From positions 1-6,281 of the forward strand of contig JAATEU010000066.1 of assembly GCA_015655565.1 (NCBI GenBank): a DNA stretch of 6,281 nt. Direction: 5' to 3'. The stretch is from Clostridiales bacterium (GTDB taxonomy: Bacteria > Bacillota > Clostridia > Lachnospirales > Lachnospiraceae). Of the stretch, positions 1 through 5,698 are shown one piece after another. Positions within the stretch are counted from its first letter, which is position 1. Each line of letters begins with the position of its first letter. The notes beneath the pieces are model-generated. The model was not told where the DNA came from and did not search any database. It saw only the letters and a program-made list of their open reading frames with translations. A program made the position numbers and the translations under genes.

Positions 1-472
1 CATTTTTTGTATATATTTTATCAACCTCAGACTTTAATTCACGTATCAGCATCTGGCTGGTATCAATAATTACATCTGCCTTCTTTTTTATAAATCCCAG
101 TTTTTCCCTCTCGTCTTCTATGCCTTGCTCTACACGGCCTGAACCGGATAAGGGATGGATTCTTCTGGTTTCCTTATAACGTTTTACCAAAACCTCTGTT
201 TTCGCATCTAAAAACAATATCTCATACATATATCCATCTGTTTTCATTCGTTCCAATATCTCATCTAACTCTTCCAATGCCTGTCCGCTGCGGATATCGA
301 CTCCTAACGCTACCTTGTCAAATTTTTCTGTTCCGTTGAAAGTAAGCTGAACAAGCTTGTAAATGAGTTGGATAGGAAGATTGTCTACACAAAAATATCC
401 TGCATCTTCCAGCATTTTTAATACAGAACTTTTTCCTGCCCCGGACATTCCCGTCACAATAACCAGCCTCAT
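1..472 (-). CDS. rapZ: RapZ family nucleotide-binding regulator, 5' part (runs off the left edge)
   Basis: The reading frame starts at an ATG at 472-470 and stays open to the window edge, giving 157 residues of a protein that is usually about 290 long. Visible features are a Walker A loop GMSGAGKS at residues 8-15, the family motif DNLP at 30-33, VDIRS at 58-62 and a conserved block from FLDA (87-90) through ETRRIHPL (101-108). Together these identify the P-loop domain of RapZ (YvcJ family). The C-terminal domain, which binds RNA in enterobacterial RapZ, lies outside the window. Members bind and hydrolyse nucleotides. In Escherichia coli RapZ controls GlmS through small RNAs; in Bacillus the homologue YvcJ affects competence, and the exact role in Clostridia is unsettled. 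A GAGAGG ribosome site at 478-483 sits 5 nt before the start. The gene follows murB after 17 bp, so the two are almost certainly cotranscribed. Family identity is firm; function in this organism is inferred. Confidence 0.93.
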   Translation of the reverse strand, partial: MRLVIVTGMSGAGKSSVLKMLEDAGYFCVDNLPIQLIYKLVQLTFNGTEKFDKVALGVDIRSGQALEELDEILERMKTDGYMYEILFLDAKTEVLVKRYKETRRIHPLSGSGRVEQGIEDEREKLGFIKKKADVIIDTSQMLIRELKSEVDKIYTKN

Positions 473-489
473 AGCAGCCTCTCAATCTG

Positions 490-1407
490 TTAAAATTCAC
501 CCAAAAACTTTACTTCAGGTTCTAACACAACTCCAAATTTATTATAAACAATTTGTATCACATCAGAAATTAAAGTTTTTACTTCCAAAGCTGTTGCTCC
601 ACCTTTATTAATGACAAAACCGCAATGCTTTTCAGAAACCTGCGCATTGCCTACCTGATAACCTCTTAAACCGGAATCCATAATTAATTTTCCGGCAAAA
701 TATCCGGCCGGTCTTTTAAAAGTACTGCCGGCGCTGGGATATTCCAAAGGCTGCTTTTCACGTCTCCTGGCATTAAGTTCATTTATTTTGTTCTTAATAT
801 CTTCTTTATTACCTGGTGAAAAACAAAATACAGCCTCTAAAACAATATATTTATTAACCTGAATAATACTTTTGCGATAACCCATTTTTAACTCTTCCTT
901 ATTAAGCTTAAGAATACCGCCTGTTTGATCTAATACAACAGTTTTCACAATGGATTGCTTTATTTCACCATCATAGGCACCTGCATTCATGGTTACCGCA
1001 CCACCAAGCGTACCCGGAATACCGGCGGCAAATTCAAAGCCCGCCAGACCCTGCTCTGCAGCCTCCTCAGCCAGTCCGGATAACAGCACGCCTGCCTGGG
1101 CCCGAACAATATATTGTTCCCTGTCTATCGTAGTTTTACTGAATGCCCGGCTTAATTTTATCACGGTTCCCTGATATCCCTTGTCACCGACCAGAAGATT
1201 ACTGCCATTCCCCATTATATAATAGGGCATATTTTCTTCCTGACACAATTTTACCGCTGCAGCCACCTGGGAAGCCGTCTCCGGTAATACAAGAAATTGT
1301 GCGAGGCCACCTATCTCAAAGGTAGTATGCCTGGCAAGAGGTTCTTCCATCATAATCTGGTTATCCTTTATTATGCTCTTTAATTTTTGATAAAATGCCT
1401 CTTTCAT
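490..1407 (-). CDS. murB: UDP-N-acetylenolpyruvoylglucosamine reductase (MurB)
   Basis: MurB is the cytoplasmic FAD enzyme that uses NADPH to reduce UDP-GlcNAc-enolpyruvate to UDP-MurNAc, the second committed step of peptidoglycan precursor synthesis. The 305-residue product shows the FAD-binding fold with NGSNLLV at 67-73 and GIPGTLGGAVTMNAGAY at 129-145. The substrate-site YRKS follows at 177-180 (R178). The catalytic serine lies in GSTFKRP (227-233, S228), and the C-terminal LEPEVKFLG (295-303) carries the conserved catalytic glutamate. The length of about 300 and overall pattern fit the short type II MurB of Gram-positives. The frame can be extended 8 codons to a GTG at 1431. I chose the ATG at 1407 because GGGAG (1413-1417) stands 5 nt before it, and the upstream GTG and ATG (1419) have weaker sites. 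The gene has its own likely promoter and is followed closely by rapZ. No anomaly is seen. Confidence 0.97.
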   Translation of the reverse strand: MKEAFYQKLKSIIKDNQIMMEEPLARHTTFEIGGLAQFLVLPETASQVAAAVKLCQEENMPYYIMGNGSNLLVGDKGYQGTVIKLSRAFSKTTIDREQYIVRAQAGVLLSGLAEEAAEQGLAGFEFAAGIPGTLGGAVTMNAGAYDGEIKQSIVKTVVLDQTGGILKLNKEELKMGYRKSIIQVNKYIVLEAVFCFSPGNKEDIKNKINELNARRREKQPLEYPSAGSTFKRPAGYFAGKLIMDSGLRGYQVGNAQVSEKHCGFVINKGGATALEVKTLISDVIQIVYNKFGVVLEPEVKFLGEF

Positions 1408-1412
1408 ATGAA

Positions 1413-1417
1413 CTCCC
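1413..1417 (-). promoter_or_regulatory. Ribosome binding site that fixes the murB start
   Basis: On the minus strand the site reads GGGAG and is followed by the 5-nt spacer TTCAT and then ATG at 1407. It lies inside the alternative 8-codon N-terminal extension that starts with GTG at 1431, which argues that the extension is leader and not coding sequence. Confidence 0.75.
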
Positions 1418-1474
1418 ATTGCAGTATCCACATAACTTCGAATTCTGCCCGTATTACTATCCTATGTGCTATTT

Positions 1475-1503
1475 AGTATATGCTTTTATTTAACTTTTCA
1501 CAA
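1475..1503 (-). promoter_or_regulatory. Predicted sigma-A promoter for murB (and rapZ)
   Basis: The minus strand shows a -35 box TTGTGA (1498-1503) and a -10 box TATACT (1475-1480) separated by exactly 17 bp of AT-rich sequence. This is close to the vegetative consensus TTGACA-17-TATAAT. The -35 box begins 9 bp after the glucokinase stop codon. Transcription would start near 1468 and give a leader of about 60 nt before the murB ATG at 1407. It would let murB and rapZ be expressed independently of the upstream catabolite-control genes. Identified by consensus only. Confidence 0.65.
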
Positions 1504-1512
1504 CCATTGATT

Positions 1513-2454
1513 TTATTTTCCGATTATCAGCTTTGCACTACCGTAAATTCCAGCATCATTGCCTAACCTGGCAAGCTTAAATTCTTTATTTTTTAAAGCA
1601 AATAATACATATTGCTCGTAATATTTTTTAATTAAATCTGTCAGCATACTGCCGGCTTTCGATACACCGCCTCCAATAACAAAGGCCTGGGGATCTACCA
1701 CTGCAGCAACATGGGATAAAGCAATCCCTAAATACCTGCATAGCTGTTCCACCGACTTAACAGATAATGCATCTCCTTCTTTTGCACAATCAAAGATTGC
1801 CTTGGCAGAAAGATGTTGAATCCCCCTGAGCTTGGACAATTCTCCTGATTGATTCAGCAGCCTTTTTGCCTCTTTTACTATACCGGTTGCAGAAGCAAAC
1901 TGCTCTAAACAGCCTTGTTTACCGCAGCCGCAGCTGTCTTCTTCTTCATAGTTAACTGTAATATGCCCAATTTCACCTGCCGCCCCATTACTGCCGGTAA
2001 GGATTTCCCCATTCAGGATAACGCCTCCGCCTACTCCGGTTCCCAAGGTTACCATAATAAGGTTCTTATAACCCATGCCGCCGCCCTGCCACATTTCACC
2101 TAAAGCAGCTACATTGGCATCATTGCCGGCCTTTGTACCAAAACCCGTTAATTGTTTCATTTCTTCTGCTACATTAAAAACACCCCAGCCTAAATTAACA
2201 CAATTTATTACCGTACCGTCTTCCGTCACTGGACCCGGAACACCGATTCCTATTCCAATGATTTGAGCTTTTACCAGCTTTTCATCTTCCATCTTTTTCC
2301 TGACAGATTCTGCGACGTCTTTTAAGATATAGCTTCCGCTTTCTTCTTTTCTGGTTGGAATCTCCCACTTATCCAGCAGATTGCCATTTTCCTTAAAAAG
2401 CCCCAGTTTAACAGAGGTCCCTCCAATATCAATTCCAAAACATAATCCTTCCAT
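1513..2454 (-). CDS. glcK: ROK-family glucokinase
   Basis: The 313-residue product is a cytoplasmic ATP-dependent glucokinase of the ROK family, which makes glucose-6-phosphate from free glucose released from disaccharides or imported without a PTS. The N-terminal phosphate-binding loop is DIGGTSVKLGL (9-19). The catalytic aspartate is D112 in GNDAN (110-114). A second glycine-rich ATP motif is LGTGVGGG (137-144). The zinc site is complete: H164 in EIGH, then C175, C177 and C182 in the CGCGKQGCLE block (175-184). FVIGGGVSKAG (258-268) is the adenosine-side loop. The length matches the Gram-positive glucokinase subfamily. The ATG at 2454 has GAGG (2464-2467) 9 nt upstream. It lies 58 bp downstream of hprK, and no convincing separate promoter is visible, so cotranscription with hprK is likely. 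ROK proteins without a DNA-binding N-terminus are kinases, not repressors, and none is present here. Other hexoses such as N-acetylmannosamine cannot be excluded as substrates. Confidence 0.93.
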   Translation of the reverse strand: MEGLCFGIDIGGTSVKLGLFKENGNLLDKWEIPTRKEESGSYILKDVAESVRKKMEDEKLVKAQIIGIGIGVPGPVTEDGTVINCVNLGWGVFNVAEEMKQLTGFGTKAGNDANVAALGEMWQGGGMGYKNLIMVTLGTGVGGGVILNGEILTGSNGAAGEIGHITVNYEEEDSCGCGKQGCLEQFASATGIVKEAKRLLNQSGELSKLRGIQHLSAKAIFDCAKEGDALSVKSVEQLCRYLGIALSHVAAVVDPQAFVIGGGVSKAGSMLTDLIKKYYEQYVLFALKNKEFKLARLGNDAGIYGSAKLIIGK

Positions 2455-2512
2455 TCATCTTATCCTCTTTTTATTTATATTCTGTCGTTCCTTTGTAATT
2501 GCAGGAAAGAAG

Positions 2513-3454
2513 TTATTCATCCTCCAATTTTGCTTTCTTCATTAAATTATTGGTAACCCTGTTATATAGTTCCTGTGCCGCATTATACCCCATCTTTTTC
2601 TGTCTGTAGTTTACCGCTGCCGATTCACAGATAATAGCCAGATTCCTGCCCGGCCTTATGGGAATGGAATGACATACAACTTTGTTGCCGAGGAATTCCG
2701 TGTATTGTTCGTCCAGGCCTAATCTGTCATATTCCTGCTCCTTATTCCACTCTTCCAGTTTAATCACCAGATCGATTGACTGGGTATCCTTAACACTTTC
2801 TACACCAAAGAGTGTTTTTACATCAATAATTCCGATACCCCTTAATTCAATAAAATGTCTGGTTATGTCCGGTGCGGTTCCAATTAGTGTATCGTCGCTG
2901 ACTTTTTTAATCTCTACCACATCGTCTGTTACCAGACGGTGTCCCCGCTTGATTAACTCCAAAGCAGCCTCGCTCTTGCCAATACCGCTTTCACCCATTA
3001 TCAGGATTCCCTCACCGTAGACATCAACCAATACACCATGAATGGATATCCTGGGAGCTAATTCTACATTAAGCCAGCGAATAACTTCTGCCATAAAGGA
3101 AGAGGTTGTTTTAACGGTACGTAAGATAGGAACACCTTTTTCAGTTGCCATTTGTATCAGTTCCGGCGTGACTTCGATATTTCTGCAGAAAACTATGCAG
3201 GGTACTTTATAATCCATTAGCTTAGCCATGATACCCTGTCCATGATCCTTCTCCATTTTCTGCATATATGCATATTCTACATGCCCAATTACCTGGACAC
3301 GTTCTGAATCAAAATAATCAAAAAATCCGGCAAGCTGAAGTGCAGGCCGATTTACATCCGGCTGGCAAAGCTTAATATGCCTGATATCAATTCCCGACGT
3401 AACATTTTCAAGATTCATTTTCTCAATTAAATTTGACAATTGTACCGTATACAT
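2513..3454 (-). CDS. hprK: HPr kinase/phosphorylase (HprK)
   Basis: HprK phosphorylates and dephosphorylates the PTS carrier HPr (and Crh where present) on Ser-46. It thereby switches CcpA-dependent carbon catabolite control in response to glycolytic intermediates and phosphate. The 313-residue product has the variable N-terminal domain (about 1-130) followed by the kinase domain. H139 lies in SIHGVLVD, the Walker A loop GESGIGKS is at 154-161, the acidic pair D177-D178 is in VTDDVV, the family signature ELRGIGIIDV is at 203-212, and the C-terminal PIRPGRNLAII is at 265-275. The frame could extend 22 codons to an ATG at 3520. That ATG has no ribosome site and the extension contains a perfect hairpin. 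The ATG at 3454 is preceded by AAAGGA with a 7-nt spacer and gives the usual family length of about 310, so I prefer it. A strong promoter lies upstream, and the glucokinase gene follows 58 bp later, joining sugar phosphorylation to catabolite signalling. Confidence 0.97.
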   Translation of the reverse strand: MYTVQLSNLIEKMNLENVTSGIDIRHIKLCQPDVNRPALQLAGFFDYFDSERVQVIGHVEYAYMQKMEKDHGQGIMAKLMDYKVPCIVFCRNIEVTPELIQMATEKGVPILRTVKTTSSFMAEVIRWLNVELAPRISIHGVLVDVYGEGILIMGESGIGKSEAALELIKRGHRLVTDDVVEIKKVSDDTLIGTAPDITRHFIELRGIGIIDVKTLFGVESVKDTQSIDLVIKLEEWNKEQEYDRLGLDEQYTEFLGNKVVCHSIPIRPGRNLAIICESAAVNYRQKKMGYNAAQELYNRVTNNLMKKAKLEDE

Positions 3455-3459
3455 AAATA

Positions 3460-3468
3460 CTTCCTTTC
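3460..3468 (-). promoter_or_regulatory. Ribosome binding site that fixes the hprK start
   Basis: The minus strand reads GAAAGGAAG and then TATTT before the ATG at 3454. The competing in-frame ATG at 3520 has only AT-rich sequence without any Shine-Dalgarno match in front of it. The site therefore supports a 313-residue HprK and leaves 3455-3540 as untranslated leader. Confidence 0.8.
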
Positions 3469-3485
3469 TCTGCACAGCAATCCTG

Positions 3486-3516
3486 CAATAGAATGCTCCA
3501 GACAAAAATTCTATTG
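3486..3516 (-). repeat. Perfect 9-bp inverted repeat (hairpin) in the hprK leader
   Basis: On the minus strand CAATAGAAT (3508-3516) is followed after 13 nt by its exact reverse complement ATTCTATTG (3486-3494). It lies downstream of the predicted hprK transcription start and ends about 18 nt before the ribosome site. A second, shorter pairing (GACAA at 3514-3518 with TTGTC at 3501-3505) uses the same left arm, so the two folds exclude each other. There is no T-run after the stem, so it is not an intrinsic terminator. It may be an mRNA structure or an operator-like dyad; its function is unknown. Confidence 0.6.
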
Positions 3517-3544
3517 TCATAAATGAAATTTAAATCCCAGCTTT

Positions 3545-3574
3545 ATTCTAACACAGACCTTCCTATGCTGTAAA
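3545..3574 (-). promoter_or_regulatory. Predicted extended -10 sigma-A promoter for hprK
   Basis: The minus strand carries a -35 box TTTACA (3569-3574), an 18-bp spacer and a -10 box TAGAAT (3545-3550). The -10 is preceded by TGT, which makes an extended -10 (TGnTAGAAT). Each hexamer differs from consensus at one position. Initiation is expected near 3538, giving a leader of about 84 nt before the ATG at 3454. The promoter lies in the 83-bp gap behind uvrC. No terminator hairpin with a T-tract is visible after uvrC, so read-through may add to this start. Confidence 0.7.
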
Positions 3575-3603
3575 TAACTTTATAAAAACCTGCCGGGACA
3601 CTA

Positions 3604-5463
3604 TTAATGAAAAAACTCATATACCTGCTTTGCAGACCGGATATTCATTGTTTCTATTGCGGCAAGTTCCTCAACCGTTGCTGCCTTTATTGCTTCCAGT
3701 GACTGATAATGCTTCATTAATGCCCGTCTCCGTGAGCTTCCGATTCCTTCGATATCATCCAATATAGAATGTACCTGGGTCTTACCCCGGAGCTGTCTGT
3801 GATATTCAATAGCAAAACGGTGGGTTTCATCCTGAATTCTTGTTATTAATTTAAAGGCTTCACTGCTATGCTCCAGGGGAATCTCCTGATTATTAAAAAA
3901 AAGTCCCCTGGTTCTGTGATTATCATCCTTTACCATGCCGCAGACCGGAATATTCATATTTAACTCCGCAATAACCTTTTCCGCTACATTTACCTGCCCT
4001 TTGCCGCCATCCATCATAATTAAGTCCGGATACCGGTTAAAACTTCCATATCCTGCATCCAGCTTCTTTTCCCTTCGTTCCTGTTCTTCTTTTATACCAT
4101 GGATAAAGCGCCTGGTAAGTACCTCCTGCATGGAGGCATAATCGTCAGGCCCCTTTACCCATTTTATTTTAAATTTACGGTAATCATTCCGTTTCGGTTT
4201 TCCATTTTCATAAACTACCATGGAGCCTACGGATTCAAAACCGCTGATATTAGAAATATCAAAGGCTTCTACTCGAAATAAACCGGGAATGCTAAGCATC
4301 TTCCCGATTTGCGCAAGGGCTCCGACGGTTTTTGCTTCTTCCCGCTTGATTTTTTCAGCATCCTGCTGCAATACCATGGAGGCATTTTTCCTGGCCAGTT
4401 CAACCAGCCTTTCCTTCTCACCCTTTACCGGTACTTTAATATATACCTTCTGCCCGCGTTTGGAGGTCAGCCATTCTTCGATAATCTCCCGGTCCTCTAT
4501 GGCATCACCCAAAATAAGCTCCCGCGGTATGAAGGGGGTTCCTGCATAAAACTGTTTTACAAAGCTTGTCATTATACTGCTTTTTGACTCCTGTTCCACA
4601 CCGGTGAGGTAAAAATGCTCCCTTCCTATTAATTTTCCGCTGCGGATAAAAAATACCTGCACCACAGCCTCATCTCCGGCGCAAGTGCCGGCCAGAATGT
4701 CCCTGTCCTCAATCTCACCGCTAGTTATTTTTTGTTTTTCCAAAATTTGTTTAACACTATTTAATAAATCCCTAAACTCCCCTGCTGTTTCATATTCCAT
4801 ATTTTCAGAGGCTTCCTTCATTTTTTGTTCCAACTGCCTGGTTATGAGCGAATAATTTCCATTCAGGAATTCAAGAACCTGGTTGATGGATTCCCTGTAA
4901 TCCTTTATGGAAATATAGCCCTGGCACGGGGCTTTGCATTGTTTGATATGATAATACAGACAGGGCCTTTCTTTTCCCATATCTTTCGGCAGATTACGGT
5001 TGCAGGTCCTGGTATAATAAATCTTTCTTATAAGCTCAATGGTGTCTTTTACTGATTTCACACTGGTATATGGTCCAAAATATCTGGCTTTGTCCTTTCC
5101 TCTTTCCCTTGCGAACAAAATCCTTGGATAAGCTTCATGAACGGTTACCTTAATATAAGGATAATTTTTATCATCCTTAAGCATAGTATTGTACTTGGGC
5201 CTGTGTTCCTTAATTAAATTACTTTCTAAAACCAGGGCCTCTAACTCGGAATCAGTAATGATATACTCAAAACATTGAATACGGGCTACCATCTGCTGTA
5301 TCTTCCGGGTCAGGTTCCGGCTGTTTTGGAAATATTGCCTGACACGGTTTTTAAGGCTTATTGCCTTACCCACGTATATAATATTATCCTGCTTATCATG
5401 CATAATATATACACCCGGTTTAGCAGGGAGTTTCTTTAATTCTTCTTCTATATCAAAAAACAT
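3604..5463 (-). CDS. uvrC: Excinuclease ABC subunit C (UvrC)
   Basis: UvrC is the nuclease of nucleotide excision repair: it binds the UvrB-DNA complex and cuts on both sides of a lesion. The 619-residue product has all expected domains. The GIY-YIG nuclease (about 13-95) shows PGVY (16-19), YVGKA (30-34), R40, E80 and N92. A cysteine-rich stretch follows with C154, C168, C176 and C180, the spacing linked to an iron-sulfur cluster in characterised UvrC. A UVR coiled-coil motif for UvrB contact lies near 205-240. The RNase H-like nuclease shows D402 (FDISN), D485 (MMDGGKGQ) and H548 (ETHRFAI). Tandem helix-hairpin-helix motifs lie at about 565-615. The frame is open 24 codons further to a TTG at 5535. 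I start at the ATG at 5463 because AAAGGAG is 6 nt upstream and homologues begin at the same point. The gene ends with tandem stops TAA TAG. It looks intact. Confidence 0.97.
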   Translation of the reverse strand: MFFDIEEELKKLPAKPGVYIMHDKQDNIIYVGKAISLKNRVRQYFQNSRNLTRKIQQMVARIQCFEYIITDSELEALVLESNLIKEHRPKYNTMLKDDKNYPYIKVTVHEAYPRILFARERGKDKARYFGPYTSVKSVKDTIELIRKIYYTRTCNRNLPKDMGKERPCLYYHIKQCKAPCQGYISIKDYRESINQVLEFLNGNYSLITRQLEQKMKEASENMEYETAGEFRDLLNSVKQILEKQKITSGEIEDRDILAGTCAGDEAVVQVFFIRSGKLIGREHFYLTGVEQESKSSIMTSFVKQFYAGTPFIPRELILGDAIEDREIIEEWLTSKRGQKVYIKVPVKGEKERLVELARKNASMVLQQDAEKIKREEAKTVGALAQIGKMLSIPGLFRVEAFDISNISGFESVGSMVVYENGKPKRNDYRKFKIKWVKGPDDYASMQEVLTRRFIHGIKEEQERREKKLDAGYGSFNRYPDLIMMDGGKGQVNVAEKVIAELNMNIPVCGMVKDDNHRTRGLFFNNQEIPLEHSSEAFKLITRIQDETHRFAIEYHRQLRGKTQVHSILDDIEGIGSSRRRALMKHYQSLEAIKAATVEELAAIETMNIRSAKQVYEFFH

Positions 5464-5469
5464 GGTATG

Positions 5470-5476
5470 CTCCTTT
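5470..5476 (-). promoter_or_regulatory. Ribosome binding site that fixes the uvrC start
   Basis: The minus strand reads AAAGGAG, a near-perfect anti-16S match, with the 6-nt spacer CATACC before the ATG at 5463. The alternative TTG at 5535 has only AGGGAG with a 4-nt spacer, and it would add 24 residues that are not expected on UvrC. Confidence 0.85.
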
Positions 5477-5490
5477 TTATATGAATAACA

Positions 5491-5657
5491 GACAGGCTTC
5501 CGGAAAAGAACTCCTAAGACACTAAAAAGCTCCAAAAATCTCCCTGGAATTATTTTCCTCCTGCATTCGCCGTGACTTGTACCTGGAACAGACTTGATAT
5601 TTTTCGAAGCTTGGGCTGGGCTAAGCGTGTGTTACCTTTTTGTTTTATGACAGGCTT
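5491..5657. repeat. 9-bp direct repeats bounding an imperfect inverted repeat (MITE-like or structured element, unverified)
   Basis: GACAGGCTT occurs at 5491-5499 and again at 5649-5657. Between them the sequence folds back on itself. The main arms are AAGCTCCAAAAAT (5527-5539) and ATTTTTCGAAGCTT (5599-5612), pairing over 13 positions with one bulge and one G-T. Outside these, ACAC (5519-5522) faces GTGT (5627-5630), and AAAAGAAC (5504-5511) faces GTT-AC-CTTTT (5631-5640) with a 2-nt bulge. The interior has GGAA/TTCC (5546-5549/5555-5558) as a small hairpin, plus two copies each of CCTGGAA (5543, 5582) and GACTTG (5574, 5591). This layout would suit a short non-autonomous insertion with a 9-bp target duplication, or a folded RNA in the ftsH-uvrC spacer. 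No transposase, clean terminal repeats or known riboswitch motif is seen. Confidence 0.45.
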
Positions 5658-5665
5658 ATAAAACA
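5641..5665. repeat. Perfect 8-bp dyad behind ftsH
   Basis: TGTTTTAT (5641-5648) and ATAAAACA (5658-5665) are exact reverse complements around a 9-nt centre, and that centre is the right-hand copy of the GACAGGCTT direct repeat. The dyad begins 33 bp beyond the ftsH stop. On the minus strand it is followed by A residues, not T residues, so it does not meet the form of an intrinsic terminator for ftsH. It could be an operator, a weak mRNA-end hairpin or a chance AT palindrome. Confidence 0.5.
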
Positions 5666-5698
5666 GATTGATTCTGCAGGTAATATTGCTGTATTTCT

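Larger units (their letters stand above)
5464..5698. other. ftsH-uvrC intergenic spacer, 235 bp
   Basis: This is the longest gene-free stretch in the window. It contains the uvrC ribosome site at its left end, the direct and inverted repeat structure at 5491-5657 and the dyad at 5641-5665. I saw no convincing -35/-10 pair for uvrC and no GC-rich hairpin with a T-tract after ftsH. A T5 run on the minus strand (5524-5528) does follow the long inverted-repeat stem, but the 59-nt loop is far too large for a normal terminator. The uvrC frame happens to be open upstream as far as a TAG near 5621. Confidence 0.6.

Noticed and set aside
318..500. 60-codon minus-strand frame across the rapZ start
   Set aside because: It is an out-of-frame shadow of rapZ and the end of murB, whose products are clearly recognisable in their own frames.
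1408..1431. 8-codon extension of MurB from a GTG at 1431
   Set aside because: The ribosome site GGGAG that serves the ATG at 1407 lies inside it, and the upstream start has no comparable site.
2455..2512. Separate promoter for the glucokinase gene (a TATAAA-like -10 on the minus strand)
   Set aside because: No acceptable -35 box at 16-18 bp; cotranscription with hprK across 58 bp is the simpler reading.
2682..3020. 112-codon plus-strand open frame inside hprK (and similar plus-strand frames inside murB, glcK and uvrC)
   Set aside because: These are antisense shadows of conserved genes, with no ribosome sites or recognisable domains.
3455..3520. 22-codon N-terminal extension of HprK from an ATG at 3520
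   Set aside because: No ribosome site precedes it, it would make HprK longer than the family norm, and it contains a perfect hairpin. The ATG at 3454 has a good site.
3575..3603. Possible intrinsic terminator after uvrC (GGCAGG followed by T5 on the minus strand)
   Set aside because: The GC part can form only about 2 base pairs, so there is no real stem before the T-run.
1408..3603. CcpA cre operator in the hprK, glcK or murB leader regions
   Set aside because: I scanned the gaps by eye for the TGnAAnCG core and found no convincing match.
5524..5612. The long inverted repeat read as an intrinsic terminator for ftsH
   Set aside because: A T5 run does follow the minus-strand stem, but the loop is 59 nt and the stem is AT-rich, unlike a working rho-independent terminator. 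Kept only as a repeat structure.
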